Assembly (NCBI GenBank): GCA_001970955.1
Contig: MPUH01000209.1
Location: forward strand, 1 to 64,000
From: Stentor coeruleus
Lineage: Eukaryota > Ciliophora > Heterotrichea > Heterotrichida > Stentoridae
Length of the DNA: 64,000 nt
Direction: 5' to 3'
The stretch's first letter is position 1. The number at the start of each line of letters is the position of its first letter. Shown here piece after piece: positions 1 through 12,463 of this stretch. The notes beneath the pieces were generated by a model, which was not told the origin of the DNA, made no database searches, and was given only the letters and a program-made list of their open reading frames with translations. The translations under genes were made by a program, and so were the position numbers.

Positions 1-1366
1 AAAAACTTATTGAAAAACTATAGAGATTGTCATAAAATCATCAAGACCTGAGGTTTTTTACCCTAAAAGGATTTTCCTAAATTTTTATGTGAGAGTATAT
101 GCAAAAATATTGTAGATTAGGAAGCGAATATTGATGTTTAGTTATTTTGTATGATTTATTTCGGCTTGGCTTTGATAATTTTTAACAAAATCGATTTCTG
201 ACAGGGAAAAAAATTGGGAATTTTTTTTTGATTAGCCTCTGTGTAGGCTAAATTTAAGAAATCTGAGTTAAATAAAGTTAAGCATAGAAGAATTATGAGT
301 TGGGGATTGAAAATTTTAACCTTTTGAGAGTTTTTTCCCTGATGTTTAGGCTAAGTAAAAAATGCACTTTAGATAGAAAATGGCTTGACAAAATTTTGAT
401 GATTTTTGCTTTAAAACGAAAGCCTTTTATGCATTTTCATACAATTTTTTTCACAGAAAAAATTTAACAATCAATTTACGTATATTTCAAAGCTAATAAT
501 TATTTTATTTAGTTATACAGCATTTTCAATACTCTAAAAAAGTTGATTTCGGTTAAAATATAAAGGATTTTTATATAATTTTACTATAATTTGAACTCTA
601 AAGTAATTAAAATAATTTATGACTGCGAAAATAGTAAATCTATGATAATTTGTTTTAAAAAATTCTATTAAATATTCACTTTAAATTATTATTAAGTTTT
701 TAACCTAAAGGGACTTTCATAAATTTATATAATCCCAAAGAATTTAACTATTTTTTCATACATTATAATTACTATACTTTTTGTGTTTTACTTATAATAT
801 ATGTAAAATCATATATGTAAATGAATTTTATAAAATTAGTTTTAAACCGTAATATTTTAATATTTTCCCTTGACTCTATGAAATTATTCGGATTAGTTTT
901 GATTTCAGTTTATAAGCTCAAGAAAGTTTGATGTTCCAAACAAAATTTTAAGTATTTATAAATTGTAATGGAAAATTGTTATGAAAATTGAAATAAAGAA
1001 TGTTTTTATTGAGCTTTGGCCCTTAAGTGCTAGATACCTGCGCTTGTTAGGATTTTTTTAATTTAAGAATTTCTTAACGCTGAAAAAAATTCAAGAAAAC
1101 TGTTAGTTTTATTGAATACGGTGGATTTGTGAACTCAGATGCAAAAGAAACTATAATCATTATTAATATCATTTGAAGTATATAATAAAGCTAAATTATT
1201 TATGAATTTTCATGATAAGCAGAGAAGATTTGAAGATTATTATGTCCCAGGATATAAAATTCTATAAAATAATTAAGTAATGGGTTTAATTAGAAACTTG
1301 TATATTTATTTCTGAAATTACAAATGAAAATTACAATATGACTAGCTAGACATCATATTGAAGTTA

Positions 1367-1435
1367 TAGAAAAAGTGGTATTCAATTATAGTGATGAATT
1401 NTAGAAAAAGTGGTATTCAATTATAGTGATGAATT
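1367..1435. repeat. Direct duplication around a single N (1401)
   Basis: A 34-base sequence ends just before the N and is repeated exactly just after it. This is the signature of two contig ends that overlap but were joined with a gap, so the second copy is probably not in the genome. Confidence 0.85.
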
Positions 1436-1783
1436 AGGTGCTTTGCAAATTATCACTATAAGACAAATTATATATAAAATTTGTATTTGAATGAATATAT
1501 CTATTAATTTTAGAAATTATTTTAGATAGCCACTACTTTTAAAGATAAAGCTCAATTTTCAGCATGAAAATTACATTTATAACCTATAAAGATTGTAAAG
1601 ATTATTAAAATCTCATACATCCATAAATCTAAGATTATTTTACCAATAAAAAATCTATTTATTTTACACTTATCATCTACCCTTTGAATATTTTTATTCA
1701 AATCTTATATTTTTTCACAATTATGCAGCAAGTAAAGCAAGTTTATGATGTTAACATAGAATATTATCTCATAGTGTTATAAA

Positions 1784-1968
1784 TACACTAAAAGTCTTAA
1801 AGCTTGACACTATTCAAACTATCAAAAATGTTCGACTTATAAGGACTGCTTAAAATTATGATATGTCCAACTTTAAAACTCTTAGTGTATTAAATATTTT
1901 CTAGACCAGAACCTTTTCTAATAGAAACTGTCCAGATATGGTTTTCCAACTTTAAGACTTTTAGTGTA
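1784..1968. mobile_element. MITE-like element with Tc1/mariner-style inverted repeats
   Basis: A TA-flanked terminal repeat begins at 1784 (TACACTAAAAGTCTTAAAG). It recurs as its reverse complement ending at 1889 and again ending at 1968. The arms share about 25 bases with only a few mismatches, and the consensus starts CACTAAAAGTCTTAAAGTTG directly next to a TA. Tc1/mariner elements duplicate a TA target and carry short terminal repeats of this kind. There is no coding capacity, so this would be a non-autonomous miniature element, possibly with one copy nested in another. Family assignment is inferred from the ends only. Confidence 0.6.
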
Positions 1969-2206
1969 ATATAAAATCGATTATCGTTATATCGCAAAAA
2001 GATTCTCTTACCTCAAGAATTTGCCTATATGTTTTAGTATAATTATATTTGAAAAAATTTATGATCAGGCTTATGGTTGAATTCTCTAAGTATATTTTTG
2101 TGAAAAGTAAAATTTAAGTCCATGTGGCTTATTTTCGCAATCAAAATAATAGGTACGCAATATTCTTTATAATTTATTAAATGAAAATACTAAATAGTTT
2201 TACATC

Positions 2207-2369
2207 TAAATAAGCATAAATTTTCAATACATTTTGGGTTTTTATAAAATTAGCAACATATAATTACTTTTAGTTTGAAAGAATTATNTAAATAAGCATA
2301 AATTTTCAATACATTTTGGGTTTTTATAAAATTAGCAACATATAATTACTTTTAGTTTGAAAGAATTAT
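2207..2369. repeat. Direct duplication around a single N (2288)
   Basis: About 81 bases are repeated exactly on the two sides of the N. This is best read as an unmerged contig overlap and not as a biological tandem repeat. Confidence 0.85.
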
Positions 2370-3124
2370 TAATTTATTTATATATTATATATGAAAGTAC
2401 TTCAAACCTTTTGTTTTTATTGCAGAAAATTATTTTATATTAAAAAACTTTAATAATCACTGTTATATAAAAAAATGTTTTAGATGTGAAAACTCAGAAA
2501 TTCAATCATTTATATTATGGAGTTGATTTATTTCACAATGCAGTGAAAATATTTTTTTAAATAAAAACTAACTATGGTATTTCAAAGAAAATACTCATTT
2601 TCTTATAATTTTTTTATATTTACATTAAAATTAACATTCAACGAAGAAACTATTTATTACTTTATTTTTATATATTACTTAATCACAAATCAATAAAAAC
2701 TCTGCAATAAACATTTAATAGTATATCAAAGCCAATATAATTTATTAAATTTTCTATATTTTAGGCATCTTGGGCCAAAATATGTCAGCTTGGATTATCA
2801 TTTCCAAAAATATGATAGTTTTTCCTAAAACTACTTATAGCATTATTATTATTCCATTATCAAAAGCTCTTACTATATTTAATTAATTTATACAAGTTCA
2901 TTTTACAATCATAAGTATAAACCTAAACTAGAGTTCATCTATAACTTTATTTTATGATTCATAATATTATGAATTTATTATAATCTTCTTTTAAATAATC
3001 AATCGATTTATATTAAGTCTTCTTACTATTAGTATTATCTTTAGATTTTTTAATTTCTTTATGCATTAAAAATATTATAGATAACTATATCTTTGATATA
3101 AAAAGTTAATTGTATTTACTAATA

Positions 3125-6100
3125 TTACTTTCCTTTATATTGAACAGTACTTGAAATGATAATCTCAGAGATTTCTTCAATCCAAATAATTTTCTTACCT
3201 TCTCCTCTTAAAAATGGGTAGAAAACTATCAAACTCATTAAGATCAACACAATTGAAAAAAAAGTTGCAAAGTATCAAACTCATTAAGATCAACACAATT
3301 GAAAAAAAAGTTGCAAAGTAAATGAAACTCTCCATATTTTTAAGTATCAAATCCCTTGAATAAATGGCAATATCATTAAAAATAGCTTGNAAAAAAAGTT
3401 GCAAAGTAAATGAAACTCTCCATATTTTTAAGTATCAAATCCCTTGAATAAATGACAATATCATTAAAAATATCTTTAGTTTTCAATGCTAATTCACTCA
3501 TTCTTCCAAAAAATTGTAAATATATCATGATAATATCTCCACCAGAATTTTGAGCAATATAAAAAGAATCAAATACTATGCTATGCATTCCAGAAAATAG
3601 TCCATAATTATAACATGATAAAGTGCTATTAGAATGTTCAAAAAGCACTTGTTCTGCGCTTCTTCCTAAGAGTTCAGAATATTTATCATCAAGAACTTTT
3701 CGTGCATTTGACAGAACTTCTTGAGCTGAATAATCAAGATTTACATCATAATTTGTACTTATTGGAATATGCGAACCTGAAATTGATTTCAAGTCTAAGT
3801 AAAATTTTTCAACAAGGATTTGCCTTGACCAGAAACTTAAATGGGCTAATTCTATTCTTGATAATATTAAATAGTAAATTATTTCAGGTCTTTTTTTAAG
3901 TTTTATTTGCATTGGGTCAAAAAATGCGAAATTTGATATGATGTAGAAAATCGAACCAAAAAGTAACAAAATGGTTATGCGAAGAAAGTATTTTTTCCGA
4001 TAATCGAATTTTACATTATTGCTTTTACTGTGAGGTTTATTGTTTTGAAATTCTTCTTTGTTGTCTTCTTCGAATTTTTCGATATGATGAACTATTTTTA
4101 GCCTTTCTAAACACATTTCCTTCATCATATTAGAAGAGGAAGTAGCATCAGTTTTTATCTGATTCCACAAAGAAGTTAATTTGTTTTGGACAAAGAAAAC
4201 AAAAGGGATTAATAAAGCATTGCACAAAAAAACAATAGATATCCCCAAAATTGTGAGTATCGTATTAAAATTTTTAATCTCATCAGATTTTCCTCTTCTG
4301 CACAAAAGCACGGACTTTATTATATTTTTCAAATAAACATATGCTTCCCCAAAGCTATTCATCTCAATAAACGCTACTTGATCACCAAATTGATATGTGC
4401 CTTTATCTACTTCTTCATGAAACACTTTACTCTAAATATTTTTTACCTTTTCTATAAACTTACTTAAAAATTCATGTGCATTCATCATATCTAATCTAAC
4501 TGTTTGGTTCTCATAATCATAAACTGGAATTTTTTTAACAAATAAATCTTTACATACCGAGCAGTAGTTCCATTTTTCATCATACTCTATAAAATTATTT
4601 ATCTCTTTCATCAGTTCATTGAATGAAGTATTAAAAGCTACCATATATCCTGGAATCAAATTTGGCATACTTGGTGCTGTAATTTGAACAAGACTAGCAA
4701 CATCTCCCATATTTGACAATGCATAAATTGTATTACCCAAATTAGCCATAGCTTCTTGAAAAGTGTCAATATTTATTTTTATCCAAAAGTATATCATAAC
4801 TCCAATATTAGAAAATACAACAACAAATATCTGAATATTTCTTACAGAAACAAAAACAATATATGCTAAAATTTTTATAGCTTTTTGACTTTGACTTGAA
4901 AAACCTTTTATTTTATGTAAAGGTAAAGATGAACTTGATGATGATTGAGTATTATCTTTAGTATCTATTTTTTTTTTAATCAAAGCTGTTTCTTCATAGT
5001 TTAATAAACTCCCTGGATCACTCATTATATTTTTACTCATAACATTTTCAGAACTTATAGCAAATGAAACTTTAAAATCAATTTTCGGTATGTGTTGCTC
5101 AGAGCTAAGTTCTTTAAAACTTGTTTCGTTTTTATATAAATGCAACAACCTTATAACTACATTTTTGATTTTTAATTTTTTGTAAGTGGCCATAGCTTCA
5201 TTAAAAGGGATTTTGAACTCTTTTTCTTTACATCTTTTTAGTTTAGCAAAACTAATCTTAATCAAATTTTCAATATGTTTATTTTTAAAATCTCCTTCCA
5301 CACCTAAGATTTTTCCCGCACCTTCGCTATAGTTTTCCACAAGACCGAATTTCGAAATTATTATCACTTCACGATTTATTAATAAAGGCTTACAAATACA
5401 CATAAAAAAAGGTAGTTTAAGTACAAGAAGGCTTATTGATACCATAGATTCAACTAAAAACCCTTTAGAATTTATAGTAGGCAATATAGAATCAATATAA
5501 ACTGTTGTGTCAAAAATCTGTGATTTAAAGTTTTTTAGCATACTTGAAGTAAAAATATTTAAAGACCCTGGGAATATATCTTGAATATATATATTAAAAA
5601 CTATAGCTTCTGATATTTGAAACATATTCTCACTTGCTGTATTCGAATACATAAGTTTTCCAATATTTTCATCTGATGCTGAGAATATAAAAAGTGGGTT
5701 TTCTTCTGAATAATATAACAAGGATTTTTGGTCTTTTTGCTTTGTGTATTTTATTATGTTTTCTTTTCTGGTGTTAAGTTGAACTGATCTGTCTATATCT
5801 CCATAGAAAGAATAAACGAATGAACTGTAGAGATCAAGGAAAATCACGGAATCAGAGAATTTTGTATAACAGTTTTGGTAGTAGTTTTGTAAAGTTGTAA
5901 GGGAATTTTTAAGCTCGTTACCTAGATCTTCTAAGGTTTTAAGGGAAGTTTTATCTGATACTAAAGCTTCCCAAAACCCTAAGGCTTGCAGGCATACAAT
6001 TTTATCTAGGGTTTTAGCTTTTTCATATTTTATTGTCCTTGTAATAAGTTTATACTCTTCAGAGTTTTGGCTAATTATAGTATAAAAGTCACTTAGAAGC

Positions 6101-7389
6101 AAAAATTCTTGGTATTCAAGTTCAAAATTTTCTGGGAACGTAACTTTATTAAGGACCAAAAGTGCTAAAGTATGCCTTTCACATTGATAAAAACAATAAG
6201 AAGACTCCCAAAAAGTTATCAAATGCTGAGAAAAATAGTCTAAATTGCTGGAGATTTTCGAGAACTTTTCCAAATTCAATCGCATTGATGAGCTTTCAGA
6301 AGATAAAAAATTGTCTCTTTGAATAAGCTCAAAGTCAAAAGCACTTGATATTTTATTACTCGCTAAATGTTTGGATTTGTTTTTTGAATATTGTAAAGCA
6401 AAATACCAGACAATTAGTATTAATGGGTTTATAAGAACAAATCCTAAAATACAGAAAAATGAACTTTCATAAGTTTTACCTATTATCATTATCAAAGAAG
6501 AACTTGAGGCAAATATATGTTTGGCACTTTTTGCGAAATTAACTGATGGATTGTAGTAGGGTAAGAAACTAAAAAACATTCCTGCAGGAATAAGGTGGAT
6601 AAAAAATATAAAAATTCTATAGGGATAATAATTAGATTGGCCTATGAAAACATAAAATAATACAGTGATTGAGTTGAAAAAAAATGATATTTTGTCTGGC
6701 TTGGTTGTAGACTTGCAGTAAAAATTCGATTTTGAATGTGAGTGTCGACAGTCATAATCAAAAATTATTCTTGAATATGTAAGCATTAGTAAAATAGCTA
6801 TAGAAATAACACTTAAACATATCCCTATTTTCCCTAAATCCATTGTGGCAATTTCATTATTCTGGGGAGTTTTCGTATTATCCCAAGAATATTTTAAAGC
6901 TAAAGATACGATAACTAACAATGGGATAAATAAAATCTTGATAACAAATAACAATTTCTTCAGCAAAATCAGGAATTTTGATATTGTCTTTTTTAGAAAG
7001 ACTCGAAGCAGTAATAAAAAAATTCCGATAAAAAGGCTACTGAAAATTATTGCATAACTGAAAATCACACATTTTTGAGATAAAAAGAGTTCTTCGCATA
7101 TAGGGTCAAGACGAGTGTATTCTATAGCCCTCCACAGGCTATAAAAACTTTGCCAATTTTTAATCTGAGTATCTGATGTCCAAATAACCGCACCAAGCTG
7201 GAGTGCAACAAAAGCTTGAGCTAAATATAATCCCCACTTTTTATATTTTTGAGTAGATTCTTGATTAGAAGGTTTATTATAAATCTCAGAAGCAAGCAAA
7301 AATAAACTTTTTGTCCATTTGGAATAGTTCTTTCTTAAGCCGAACAAAAAACTAATTGACTCTTTAACATCAGCACTTGAATCTAGCAT
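3125..7389 (-). CDS. tmcB-like multi-pass membrane protein with PAS-like centre
   Basis: Large membrane protein read from an ATG at 7389 to a TAA at 3125-3127, with one 15-nt intron (4432-4446). The first exon gives 981 codons. With the 46-base and 88-base assembly duplications near the 3' end collapsed, the rest gives 391 codons including the stop, so the protein is 1,371 aa. Hydrophobic segments cluster in the first 340 residues (about six), at about 860-895, and in the last 390 residues (about three). Between them is a cytoplasmic region with a PAS-like stretch around 690-730 (IISKFGLVENYSEGAGKILG). This layout matches the large ciliate tmcB-like family, named after the Dictyostelium tiny macrocysts protein, often thought to sense signals at the membrane. 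The ligand and function are unknown. Family call is by architecture, not alignment. Confidence 0.65.
3227..3477. repeat. Two stacked duplications inside the 3' end of the tmcB-like gene
   Basis: A 46-base unit occurs twice in tandem (3227-3272 and 3273-3318). A further unit of about 87 bases is repeated on the two sides of the N at 3390 with a few differences. The offsets are 46 and 88 bases. Neither is a multiple of three, and removing both gives an open frame to the stop at 3125. Both are therefore likely assembly artefacts, perhaps from unmerged alleles. Confidence 0.8.
4432..4446 (-). other. 15-nt intron in the tmcB-like gene
   Basis: The sense sequence is GTAAAAAATATTTAG. It contains an in-frame stop, and removing it joins two long open frames as EK-SKVFHEEV. 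Length, GTAA start, AG end and A at position 10 match the other introns of this window. Confidence 0.9.
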
Positions 7390-8689
7390 ATTATTATTAC
7401 CCTACGAAATGAAAATAAATTTCATTCAAAAGCAATAAAATTTCATAAAGTAATAATTTCAATCAAAGTAAACATAATTTTGATAGAACAAACTGTTATT
7501 ATTTCTTATATAAATTATAGGTATACATTTGTAAACGAATACTTTAAAAATATTTCTAGAATATTATGCAAATCAATTTAAATATATAATAATGTTACTA
7601 CATGAATAACTTATACTTCAAATATATTAAGAGTATATAATTAAATTTTAAGTTACTTAAGAATATATATATAATAGAGTTTATATGCATTTTATTAAGA
7701 TTTTAATGTAAGATTATTGCATATAAATATATGCTTTTCTAGTGCTTTAATAAGTAATATAAAACTATACTATATATAAAGATATAATCAGATTATTGCT
7801 AATAATAATACTATATTTTAACTATAAATATTCTAAATATCTCATACTTAATTATTAAACAGGATATAATTTAATGCTATTTGCAGTTATGTTTAATATA
7901 ATTTTAAAGATAATTTATGATATATATAAGTATTTTTTATGATAAATCATTTAGTTAATCTATAGCATTTTTTAAGCCTAATTAAAGCTTTCTTTATTTA
8001 ATTTTGGATATAATTTTTTTCTTTTTTAAACTACTTCTATAAACATTCTTTGATATTTTTTATTACTTTTAATGCTTTTTCCAAGATAAAATACTTGGTT
8101 TTAAGATTTTTATCATAAGTAAAAACAACTATAAAGAAAAATTTTAATTATAGTTTTTTCTTCATCATATTTGGTTGACTATTACTTAAGAATCTTAATA
8201 ATATTGATGTTTTTATAGCAAATATGATTAATATGTTATGATTATAATGTAAATCACTTTAGGTTTAGTTCTAAATACTATAAAAAATTAAGTTTAATCA
8301 AATAAATTATAGTATTAATCTTACAATGAAGATTTCTTTGATATTGGACGATTGAGGATTAAAAAATATGTAACTCAAAAGAGAATTATATATAATAGCG
8401 ATAAGAGTAAACATAATATATGCTATGTTTTTCTAGCACAACAAAATTTCTATTTGAAATAAATCTTATTAAAAACAAAGAAAAAATCATTTTTCCACTT
8501 AGGTTTTTTTATTGTAGTCTTTTAGTGTTTTAATCTAAATAATAAGTATATAAATTACTATTAAAATATTCAATATGAAGATAGTAAAAGTGATATCAAA
8601 ATGCGTAAGTCTATACAAAGAATCTGTTGCAAATATTAGAGTCCTTAAAATAAGCATACCTTTAGACACAAGAGCTAAGCTTATAAACT
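7390..8689. other. AT-rich intergenic stretch
   Basis: About 1.3 kb between the start of the tmcB-like gene and the FHA pseudogene. It is mostly A and T runs, with no open frame or RNA gene that I can support. Confidence 0.6.
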
Positions 8690-9840
8690 TTTGGAGAATG
8701 TTTTCTCTTCTTACCAAAATGCTAGGTTTGAAGACTTAGTCATTACACACAAAAAATAATATTTTAAGCAAAAAGAATGGAACAACTCATTAGTTATTCC
8801 TTCAAATGAGTTTCTAATAGAGCTTAACAAGAATTTATACTTATTTTTTGCTGATGGGATAAAACTGATTTATGGAAGGAAATAAAAAAAGACTTGGATT
8901 ACAAGATAATATCACATTTGAGTAGAAAGGATTTTTAGCTACTTCTTTGGATCTATAGAAAATTTCCAAAAAGTTATTAATAGAAACTATCTTTATGGGC
9001 TTATTATATTGGACCTTGAGAATATTGGTGTTACTTATGAAAGTTTGAGAATATCTCAAAATCAAATGTTGGAAACTAGGAATTTAACTTTAATTCAACG
9101 CCCTTTTCCTCAATATCATAATAAAAAGTATGAGTTGACTTATCATAGACTTGAAGAATTCAAGTAGATCTATAGAGATTATTTAATAATATTTGGTAAA
9201 GATGTTTCTGATAAATTTACTAATGATATTAGTGTGCATAGTATCAAAGGGTTCGATAGTATTTTTGCATTTATTTTACAAATGTTCGTGGATGAAATTT
9301 AATAGATATTTCAAGAAAGGGATGTGCTCTTATAATACTTGAGCCAGGTGAGATAAAATAAAAGACGGAATGATTATTACTTTAAAAAAAAAAGCAATTC
9401 TTTTGAAGCTAGTTTAAGTCAATAAGATGTGTTAATTAATTGGAAAATAATAAAAGACTTAAAGCTCAATGGAGTAGAAACTTGTTCAAAAACAGCAATT
9501 TTTCTGATAAAAGAACTCTAGAAACACCTAATCATACTTTAAATATTTGTGCAGATTAAAGTAATACTATAATTTTACCTTTAAAGATATTTCAGGAAGT
9601 CATGCTATGTGTACAGATTAAAGTAATACTATAATTTTACCTTTAAAGATATTTCAGGAAGTCATGCTAAGTGTTATTTAAAGAAAGGAACATAGTTTTT
9701 AATTAATTTCAAAATTACTAATAGAATTTTATAGTTTAAAGCTTAAAAGTTAGATAGAAAAAAAGGCCATCTGATTTTATCATATTGAAAGATTATCAGT
9801 TTTTGTTATCAAAGTATTTGTTTTTCTTTTAATTTCTAAG
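8690..9840 (+). pseudogene. Decayed 5'-truncated copy of the tandem-FHA gene
   Basis: This stretch aligns base for base over long runs with about 11005-12110, the gene 2 kb downstream. For example, GCTGATGGGATAAA and TTTGAAGACTTAGTCAT occur in both. Homology starts near the residue 150 region of the intact gene, so roughly the first 450 coding bases are missing. It carries several in-frame stops, small indels and a tandem duplication near 9.6 kb, and no full frame survives. It is a tandem duplicate in the same orientation that has lost function. One indel difference is informative: near the end of the first FHA-like region this copy keeps a T that the downstream copy lacks. Confidence 0.9.
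9552..9675 (+). repeat. 62-base tandem duplication inside the FHA pseudogene
   Basis: The segment covering the second FHA motif is present twice with an offset of 62 bases and almost no differences. There is no N here. It may be a recent slip duplication or an assembly overlap. Confidence 0.75.
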
Positions 9841-10040
9841 TATTATTAATCATGCTTTTAAAGTAACCATTAATATAATTTAACTTAAGCCTTGCTTGAA
9901 AAAAATCTTAAATAATAATTTTCTATATCAGTACTTGATAATTATGTGTATAAAATATTTTGATTTTTTAAAGACTAACAAATTTTAAGTTTGATTAAAT
10001 AATTATATTAAAAACTAGATGAATTTAAATAATATTCTTT

Positions 10041-10188
10041 GTACTTCAAAAACTAGTTATAAAAGGCTAAAATCTTTGTTATTATTTTTGGGACTATTTT
10101 ATTAGTTAAATACTGTACTTCAAAAACTAGTTATAAAAGGCTAAAATCTTTGTTATTATTTTTGGGACTATTTTATTAGTTAAATAGT
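10041..10188. repeat. 74-base tandem duplication between the two FHA copies
   Basis: Two adjacent, nearly identical 74-base units lie in non-coding DNA. The rest of 9841-10553 is AT-rich and shows nothing else. Confidence 0.75.
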
Positions 10189-10553
10189 TATTTTATTTCG
10201 AACAAAAAGATCAAGATTAGTTTAATCGCATTTTATAAATGCCAATGTATATGATTTTATCCGCCCGTTCTTAATAAATAATGATCAATTTACTATTAGT
10301 CATCAAACTAAAACACATACTTAAAGTGTATAATTTTATATTAAGCATTACTATTTCTTCTAAGTATTTTATTATTCAATCATATTCTAATAATTTCATA
10401 CTACAAGTTATTCTCATCTATATTAAAAAATATTTCTCAAGGTATTTTCAATAAAAGTAAGCAAATGATCTTGTTTACAAGAATTATATAAAAATTATAT
10501 ATGCCTTTTCCCTTTAGTCCTTTAAGTATTTAGTGTTGACCATAGCCATATAA

Positions 10554-12118
10554 ATGGCTGATCAAGTGACCTTATATAAGAAGACAGTGAAAGCAATTCC
10601 AGAAAACGTAAGACTAAGTAAAGATTGCATGCAAAGCCTTGGGATTCTTTCAGTAAACATGCCAAATAACATAAGAAATGAGATTGAAGACTTTTTAAAA
10701 AGAGAGGTTAAGTGGATCGAGTTCTTATGCAATAGTCATTCTCCTATCGAAGATTATCTTAATGAAAAGTTCTATTACCTTCTAAAATGGCTTAGAGATT
10801 GGAAAGAATTTGAAACTAGCAATGCAGGACATAACGAGGGTCACTTAAAATTGCTTCGAAATATTCTAAACAATACTAAAATAGCTACTATAAGTGCTAT
10901 GCTTTATAAAAATAATCAACAGCTTACCCAAGACATTGGTAATAATCTTCAAATAACAATAAATAATTTACAAAATGCAAGAAGAGAACTTGAGACCTTC
11001 GCTCAGAATGTTTTCTCTTCATATCAAAATGCTAAGTTTGAAGACTTAGTCATGTATGCAAAAAGAGAATATTTTAAGCAAAAAGGTTGGAACAATTCAG
11101 CAAATATGAATTCAAATGAGTTTTTAATAGAGCTTAACAAGCATTTATACTTATTCTTTGCTGATGGGATAAACACTATTTTCTGGGAAGAAATCAAAAA
11201 TAAACTTGGATTACAAGATTCTATCGCATATGAGCATCTAGAAAGGATTTTTAGCTACTTCTTCGGGTCTATAGAAAATTTCCAAAGAGTTATTAATAGA
11301 AACTATCTTTATGGGCTTATAATATCTGGCCTTGAGAATAATGGTGTTACTTATGAAAGTTTGAGAATATCTCAAAATCAAATGCTGGAAAATAGGAATT
11401 TAACTTTAACTCAATGTCCTTTTCCTCAATATCGTGGTAATAAATATGAGTTGACTTATCGTGGACTTGAAGGGTCAAGTAGGTATATAGAAGATCATTT
11501 AATAACATTTGGTAAAGATGTTTCTGATGAATTTACTAATGATATAACTGTGCCTAATATGAAAGGATTCGATAGTATTTTTGCATTTATTTTTGTAAAT
11601 GCTAGTGGATACAATTTAGTAGATGTTTCAAGAAATGGATGTGTTCGTATGAAACTTGAGCCAGGAGGTGAGGTAGAAATAAAAGATGGAATGATTATTA
11701 TTTTTGGAAAAAATAATGCTTTTGAAGCTAGTTTAAGCAACAAGGTATGCTGATTAATGGACAAATGATAAAAGATTTAACGCTTAATGGAGTAAAAACT
11801 TGCCAAAATACAGCAAGTTTTGTTAATAAAAATGCCTCAGCAACATCTACTCAAACTTTGACAATTGGCCGAGGTAGTAATAATACTATTGTATTACCAT
11901 TTCAAGATATTTCAGATAGACATGCAGAATGCTACTTAAAAAATGGAACTTGGTTTCTAAGAGATTGCACAAGTGTGAATGGAACTTTTTATAAATTGAA
12001 ACTAAAAAGTCAGATTGAAAATGAAGAACCATCTGAATATATCACATTGAAAGATTTACAAACTTTTACTATTGAGGTATTTACTTTTATTTTGCTTCCT
12101 TCCATTGAAAATAATTAG
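10554..12118 (+). CDS. Tandem FHA-domain protein, one base out of frame at 11737/11738
   Basis: Read from ATG at 10554. The first 290 residues are mostly helical and of unknown family. Residues about 345-395 look like the second half of an FHA fold (DVSRNG then DGMIIIFGKNNAFE). A second, clearer FHA domain follows (TIGRGSNN, SDRHAECY, SVNGTF). FHA domains bind phosphothreonine peptides; here SDRH replaces the usual SxRH and the arginine-histidine pair is kept. The frame stops at 11753 and resumes in another frame at 11747. The decayed paralogue at 8.7-9.8 kb has one extra T at the matching spot, and adding one base there would give a continuous 521-aa protein. So this copy has a one-base deletion or a sequencing error. 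A 15-nt intron cannot explain the shift. Partner and pathway are unknown. Confidence 0.75.
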
Positions 12119-12463
12119 ATAAGAATACTTTAGGATAGAAACATAGTATTGCATTTAATTTAAGCTATACAAAATCAACTTTTTTTACTAAGAGAATTCC
12201 ATATATTTTATCTCTTTTTCAATACTTTCACCTTAATATTATTCTTACTTATGCATAAAATCTGCACAGTTTATCTCTCTTTTCAATTTTTCACTTAAAA
12301 TTATTCAAACTTATTCACTTACCAATCATTCAATTAAATTTTACCCATTAAATCTTATCCCAAACATATAAAAATTAAACAAATCCATAACAAAAACCAC
12401 ATCAAACTCTATAGCATCCTCTTTTTTCACTACAAAATTAAAAATATACAATAAATTATCTAA
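12119..12463. other. Convergent intergenic stretch, C-rich on +
   Basis: About 345 bases between the 3' ends of the FHA gene and the TFKP-repeat gene. It is low in G and rich in A, C and T, as is typical of left flanks here. No gene seen. Confidence 0.7.

Larger units (their letters stand above)
1..3124. other. Gene-free stretch with small repeats
   Basis: No convincing gene is visible on either strand. The first 450 bases are G-rich and C-poor on the + strand, which in this window marks the right flank of a gene, so a gene probably ends or starts just left of the window. The stretch holds a small inverted-repeat element near 1.8 kb and two assembly duplications around single N positions. 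A short hairpin with TAGCCT arms lies near base 233. Confidence 0.6.

Noticed and set aside
11730-11760. 14-nt intron (GT...AG) as the explanation for the FHA frame change
   Set aside because: All supported introns are 15 nt and begin GTAA; the paralogue shows a simple one-base difference instead.
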